This document shows, one piece after another, positions 20,872 to 23,291 of a DNA stretch of 23,291 bases. This DNA comes from an uncultured Lachnospiraceae bacterium (GTDB lineage Bacteria > Bacillota > Clostridia > Lachnospirales > Lachnospiraceae), in the NCBI GenBank assembly GCA_910587955.1, contig CAJUNN010000047.1, positions 1 through 23,291 on the forward strand, read 5' to 3'. Every line of letters begins with the position of its first letter. Positions within the stretch are counted from its first letter, which is position 1. Below the pieces are notes generated by a model. That model ran no database searches and was not told the origin of the DNA. It saw only the letters and a list, made by a program, of their open reading frames with translations. The position numbers were made by a program, and so were the translations under genes.

Positions 20872-22403
20872 CTGCCTGCACCTGCTTTTTGTCCTGCCTG
20901 GCACCGGATTCCAAATCCATACTCTGCAAGGAAGGTTTTCAGCTCCTCTGCGGACAGCTCCACCCAGATCTGATATTCCTCCGCATTCACGGACTGTACG
21001 GGAACCGCAGCCAAAAGCTCTGTTTTCTTCCCATCAATTTCCGGATCGTGATGGTAAATTTCCAGCAGAGCCCCTTCTTTGGCCTCCGGTGCCAATCCAA
21101 GGGGAACCGCAAAGGCATACGCGCCTCCGTCTGCCGGTTCGATTTGGAACATGCCCCGCCCCATTACCTCTATAAGCTCTGCCTTGCCGGAAAACTGTGC
21201 CGGGTATGTTTCCATAATCACTATCTCTTCATCTTTGGGAAAGGTAATCCGTACCAGATCCCCAATCTCCAGCCCGTCAAAATCTGTCTCTATATAGGGA
21301 ACCACCTGATCCGCCCGGGGAATATCCATGTCGCCCAGTCCGGGAATCCGAACCACCATAGGGCCTGTTTCCTCTTCCTCCCCCAAAGGCATTCCAAGAG
21401 CCACCACCCCGTAAAACACGTTGGGATTTTCCTTTTCCTGCACGCCTGCCGGATTTGCCAGGAGAAATCCCGCCAGTATCACGCAGACTGCAGCAACCGC
21501 TCCTGCCAGATACCCGGAGGGCTTCCGGTAAGACAGAACATGTTTCACCCGGCTCCTGGTATCCCCCTCTACAAAGGCTGCCGGAATCCCCCTGCCCGGC
21601 CCTTTCCCGGAAGCCAGGGACAAGAGGGAACGGGAATATTCTTTCTTGACCTCATTTCCCATCCGCCGGATTACCGCCTCATCACAGGACATTTCCATAT
21701 CCCTGCCGCTGAGGGCAAAGGCCAGCCACACCAGGGGATTAAACCAGTGCAGACAGAGGGCCGCATAAGCCAGCAGCCGGAACAAATGATCTCCCCGGCG
21801 GATATGGACCTGTTCATGGAGCAGAAGATAAGCCTCTTCCTCCTCTTTGCAGACACGGGGCATATAAATTTTAGGTGCCAGGATTCCGTAGACAAAGGGA
21901 GTCCCTTCCCCCGGCAGCCGGTAAAGATTATCCCGCTCCCGCACAGCCTGCTTCAGGACTTTCCCAAAACGCACCCAGCTAAGAAGGCTGTAAAGCACCA
22001 TACCCAGAAGTCCTAAAATCCAGATACGGGCACACACATAGAGATTGATCTGGAGCGGATTTACGGACCCGGAGGGATTTCCGTCCGGCAGGACTGCATT
22101 TACCGCTTCTTCCGCAGCCGGAATGGGCAGATGAATCTGGGGATCCATCTGATAGCCTATATCGGTTGGGATATACGTCATTTTTCCCTGGCTTGCCGGA
22201 TCATTCTGCAAAACTCCCAAAAGGGAAAGGGGCGAGGCAAAAGAAACGGGACACAGCAGGCGGAACAGCACTGCCGCCCAAAGAGCATAAGAAAAAATCC
22301 GGGGAGCCCGGCGCAAAAGCAGGCGGAATACCAGGACCGCCCCGATGGCTACGCTGCCTGTAAGGCTCATATTCAACACTTCAATCCACAATTTTTCTGC
22401 CAT
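20868..22403 (-). CDS. BlaR1/MecR1-type M56 membrane metallopeptidase
   Basis: A 511-aa signal-transducing protease. Helices lie at about 13-31, 38-56 and 120-145. The zinc motif is His196-Glu-Gln-Val-His200 (LLLHEQVHIRRGD), with the later MEMSCDEAV supplying a further ligand. A last helix at about 295-315 leads to a 195-residue outer domain that is beta-rich. The outer domain lacks the SxxK/SxN/KTG motifs of beta-lactam sensors, so it senses something else. It starts at the base after the repressor stop (TAGATG) and should degrade or trigger loss of the BlaI-like repressor on signal. Confidence 0.9.
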   Translation of the reverse strand: MAEKLWIEVLNMSLTGSVAIGAVLVFRLLLRRAPRIFSYALWAAVLFRLLCPVSFASPLSLLGVLQNDPASQGKMTYIPTDIGYQMDPQIHLPIPAAEEAVNAVLPDGNPSGSVNPLQINLYVCARIWILGLLGMVLYSLLSWVRFGKVLKQAVRERDNLYRLPGEGTPFVYGILAPKIYMPRVCKEEEEAYLLLHEQVHIRRGDHLFRLLAYAALCLHWFNPLVWLAFALSGRDMEMSCDEAVIRRMGNEVKKEYSRSLLSLASGKGPGRGIPAAFVEGDTRSRVKHVLSYRKPSGYLAGAVAAVCVILAGFLLANPAGVQEKENPNVFYGVVALGMPLGEEEETGPMVVRIPGLGDMDIPRADQVVPYIETDFDGLEIGDLVRITFPKDEEIVIMETYPAQFSGKAELIEVMGRGMFQIEPADGGAYAFAVPLGLAPEAKEGALLEIYHHDPEIDGKKTELLAAVPVQSVNAEEYQIWVELSAEELKTFLAEYGFGIRCQAGQKAGAGS

Positions 22404-22766
22404 CTAGGATTCCCCCCATTCTTCAATCATTTTCCGCAGCTCTTCTACCTCCTGGCTGCTCAGCTTCTTTCTTCTGGAAAAAGCCGCCAGGAACCGGGGC
22501 AGGGACCCGTCAAAGTTCTCCTCCAGAAACTGTTCCCCCTGGGCCGCCTGAAAATCTTCCCGGGCTGTCTCAACCCGGACGATGCCCTTGTCATTGACAA
22601 ACAATTTCCGCAAGCAGAGCCGTTTCAGCATGGTATACGTGGTTGTCCGCTTCCACCCGAAAATCCCCTCACACACCTTTGCCAATTCCCCTGATCCAAT
22701 CGGCGCCCGCTCCCATATCAAGTCTGCAAACTTTTGCTCCATCTCTCCCAATTTATAAGGATCCAT
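22404..22766 (-). CDS. BlaI/MecI-family repressor
   Basis: About 120 aa. The winged helix spans residues 3-70: LGEMEQKFADLIWERAPIGS, then FGWKRTTTYTMLKRL with the recognition helix. A C-terminal dimer region with FLEENFDGSLPRFLAAF follows, as in BlaI/MecI. Start: ATG 22766 is preferred as AAAGGA lies 9 nt upstream; an in-frame ATG at 22772 is only 3 nt from it. It controls itself and the M56 peptidase by binding two dyads at 22791-22833, which overlap its promoter. Cleavage by the partner protease probably relieves repression. Confidence 0.92.
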   Translation of the reverse strand: MDPYKLGEMEQKFADLIWERAPIGSGELAKVCEGIFGWKRTTTYTMLKRLCLRKLFVNDKGIVRVETAREDFQAAQGEQFLEENFDGSLPRFLAAFSRRKKLSSQEVEELRKMIEEWGES

Positions 22767-22790
22767 CTTCATTCTTCCTTTCCCGCTTTC

Positions 22791-22843
22791 AGTCTAATAC
22801 TTTTAGACATTTTTAGTCTAATATAATTAGACTGCTCTGTCAA
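22791..22843 (-). promoter_or_regulatory. BlaI-type promoter with two operators
   Basis: AGTCTAATATAATTAGACT (22815-22833) and AGTCTAATACTTTTAGACA (22791-22809) are dyads 24 bp apart, centre to centre. The promoter on the minus strand is TTGACA (22843-22838), a 17-bp spacer and TAGACT (22820-22815), so operator 1 covers the -10 and spacer. Staph BlaI/MecI sites use TACA/TGTA; here the half-site is AGTCTAA. Confidence 0.75.
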
Positions 22844-22929
22844 GAAAAATGTCCGCAGGAAGGCAGGAAGCATTCTCAAGCAGGTAAACGCCAAAAAGTA
22901 CATTTGTTGGGGGCGGAGGCAAAGCAGAC

Positions 22930-22957
22930 GGCGGAAGGACATCCATGTCCCTCCGCC
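22930..22957 (-). terminator. terminator-like hairpin
   Basis: GGCGGAAGGACAT (22930-22942) pairs with 22945-22957 with one mismatch. It lies 18 bp after the small minus-strand frame that follows the coiled-coil gene. The T-run on the minus strand is weak. The rest of the gap from 22844 has no gene. Confidence 0.5.
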
Positions 22958-22974
22958 GCAAGTATTGTCTTATG

Positions 22975-23091
22975 TTATTTCATGTATACCAATTCTATGT
23001 GTTCTTCCGGCTGAGGGGCTGGAATCGGCGACGGGGTTGGTGCTACAATGCCTGCCGCTGTAAGAACCGTTGCGGTTACTCCGGATAACAT
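22975..23091 (-). CDS. possible 38-aa peptide with hydrophobic N-terminus
   Basis: The frame reads MLSGVTATVLTAAGIVAPTP and ends PEEHIELVYMK. A hydrophobic stretch then a Pro-rich segment could be a short signal-like or membrane peptide. A slightly longer version starts at TTG 5 codons earlier. The ribosome site is poor. It lies between the coiled-coil gene and the hairpin at 22930, so it is probably transcribed. Another frame through the same DNA starts with ATG too, so the call is uncertain. Confidence 0.33.
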   Translation of the reverse strand: MLSGVTATVLTAAGIVAPTPSPIPAPQPEEHIELVYMK

Positions 23092-23124
23092 TTTTATACA
23101 TATCAAACTCTTATCAGAGGAATT

Positions 23125-23291
23125 TCATTTCCCATAGACATAGGACCTCGAAAATTCTTCAGTTATTCCGCCCTCTGCTTCCATCTGAGCTTCCTCTGCA
23201 GCCTGGCGCTCGGCTTCAGCTTTACGCTCTGCCTCTTCTTTAGCCTTGCGTTCTTCTTCTGCCTTACGAGCCTCTTCTGCCTTACGCTCCT
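23125..23291 (-). CDS. C-terminal end of a coiled-coil protein (partial)
   Basis: The gene runs off the right edge. Visible residues are repeats of AEEARKAEEERKAKEEAERK type, then a tail ending TEEFSRSYVYGK and TGA at 23127-23125. The Ala/Glu/Lys/Arg pattern forms a long single helix or coiled coil, as in TolA-like linkers or surface-protein stalks. Without the N-terminus the role cannot be told. Confidence 0.7.
   Translation of the reverse strand, partial: ERKAEEARKAEEERKAKEEAERKAEAERQAAEEAQMEAEGGITEEFSRSYVYGK

Noticed and set aside
20517..22016. Long plus-strand frame of 499 codons
   Set aside because: It lies opposite the blaR1-like gene, has the Cys/His/Pro/Arg-rich look of an antisense shadow, and overlaps azlD.

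Overview
The window looks like the chromosome of a gut Lachnospiraceae-type Firmicute (Clostridia). This is judged from AGGAGG-type ribosome sites, TTGACA/TATAAT promoters, a VncRS-like sensor with an FtsX-type exporter, an NSS transporter next to azlCD, a BlaI/BlaR1 pair and asnA. No species is claimed. The left 5.3 kb is the right end of an integrated mobile element (prophage or ICE). The rest is host chromosome, or at least not obviously part of that element.

Mobile element, 1-5344. It carries small accessory genes, a divergent repressor switch and an integrase. The switch is a Cro-like XRE gene facing a LexA/CI-type S24 repressor, with TGTTnAAC operator-like boxes between them. Downstream of the repressor is an ImmA/IrrE-like protein that has lost its HExxH zinc motif. 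Next come two tandem copies of a compact locus that reads as a type I toxin-antitoxin system. Each copy has a 31-32 aa membrane peptide on the minus strand and a convergent promoter for a roughly 70-80 nt antisense RNA. A bidirectional terminator is shared, and a short direct repeat makes each RNA complementary to its own toxin's start codon region. A large serine recombinase closes the element at an attachment junction that cuts a substrate-binding-protein gene, whose 3' part follows at once.

Intergenic RNA locus, 6151-6859. Two inverted elements of about 180 bp share a conserved core but are closed by unrelated, perfectly paired 26 and 32 bp helices. At least five internal helices show compensatory changes between the copies. 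This is strong evidence for a folded RNA (or folded ssDNA) family that I cannot name.

Export/sensing module, 6860-10842. An OmpR-type response regulator, histidine kinase, FtsX-like permease and ATPase are arranged as two transcription units. Both units carry the same 20 bp box, 7 bp upstream of an extended -10, so the regulator probably activates both.

Housekeeping and envelope region, 10843-23291. It holds a membrane-anchored metallophosphoesterase, a zinc-ribbon protein, an M23 peptidase with an amidohydrolase, a cold-shock protein and a NodB-type deacetylase. AsnA follows, then an NSS amino-acid symporter with azlC and azlD. A BlaI/BlaR1 pair with twin palindromic operators comes next, and the window ends in a truncated coiled-coil gene. 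The two most novel-looking systems are the tandem type I toxin-antitoxin locus (3235-3885) and the paired structured RNAs (6204-6602).
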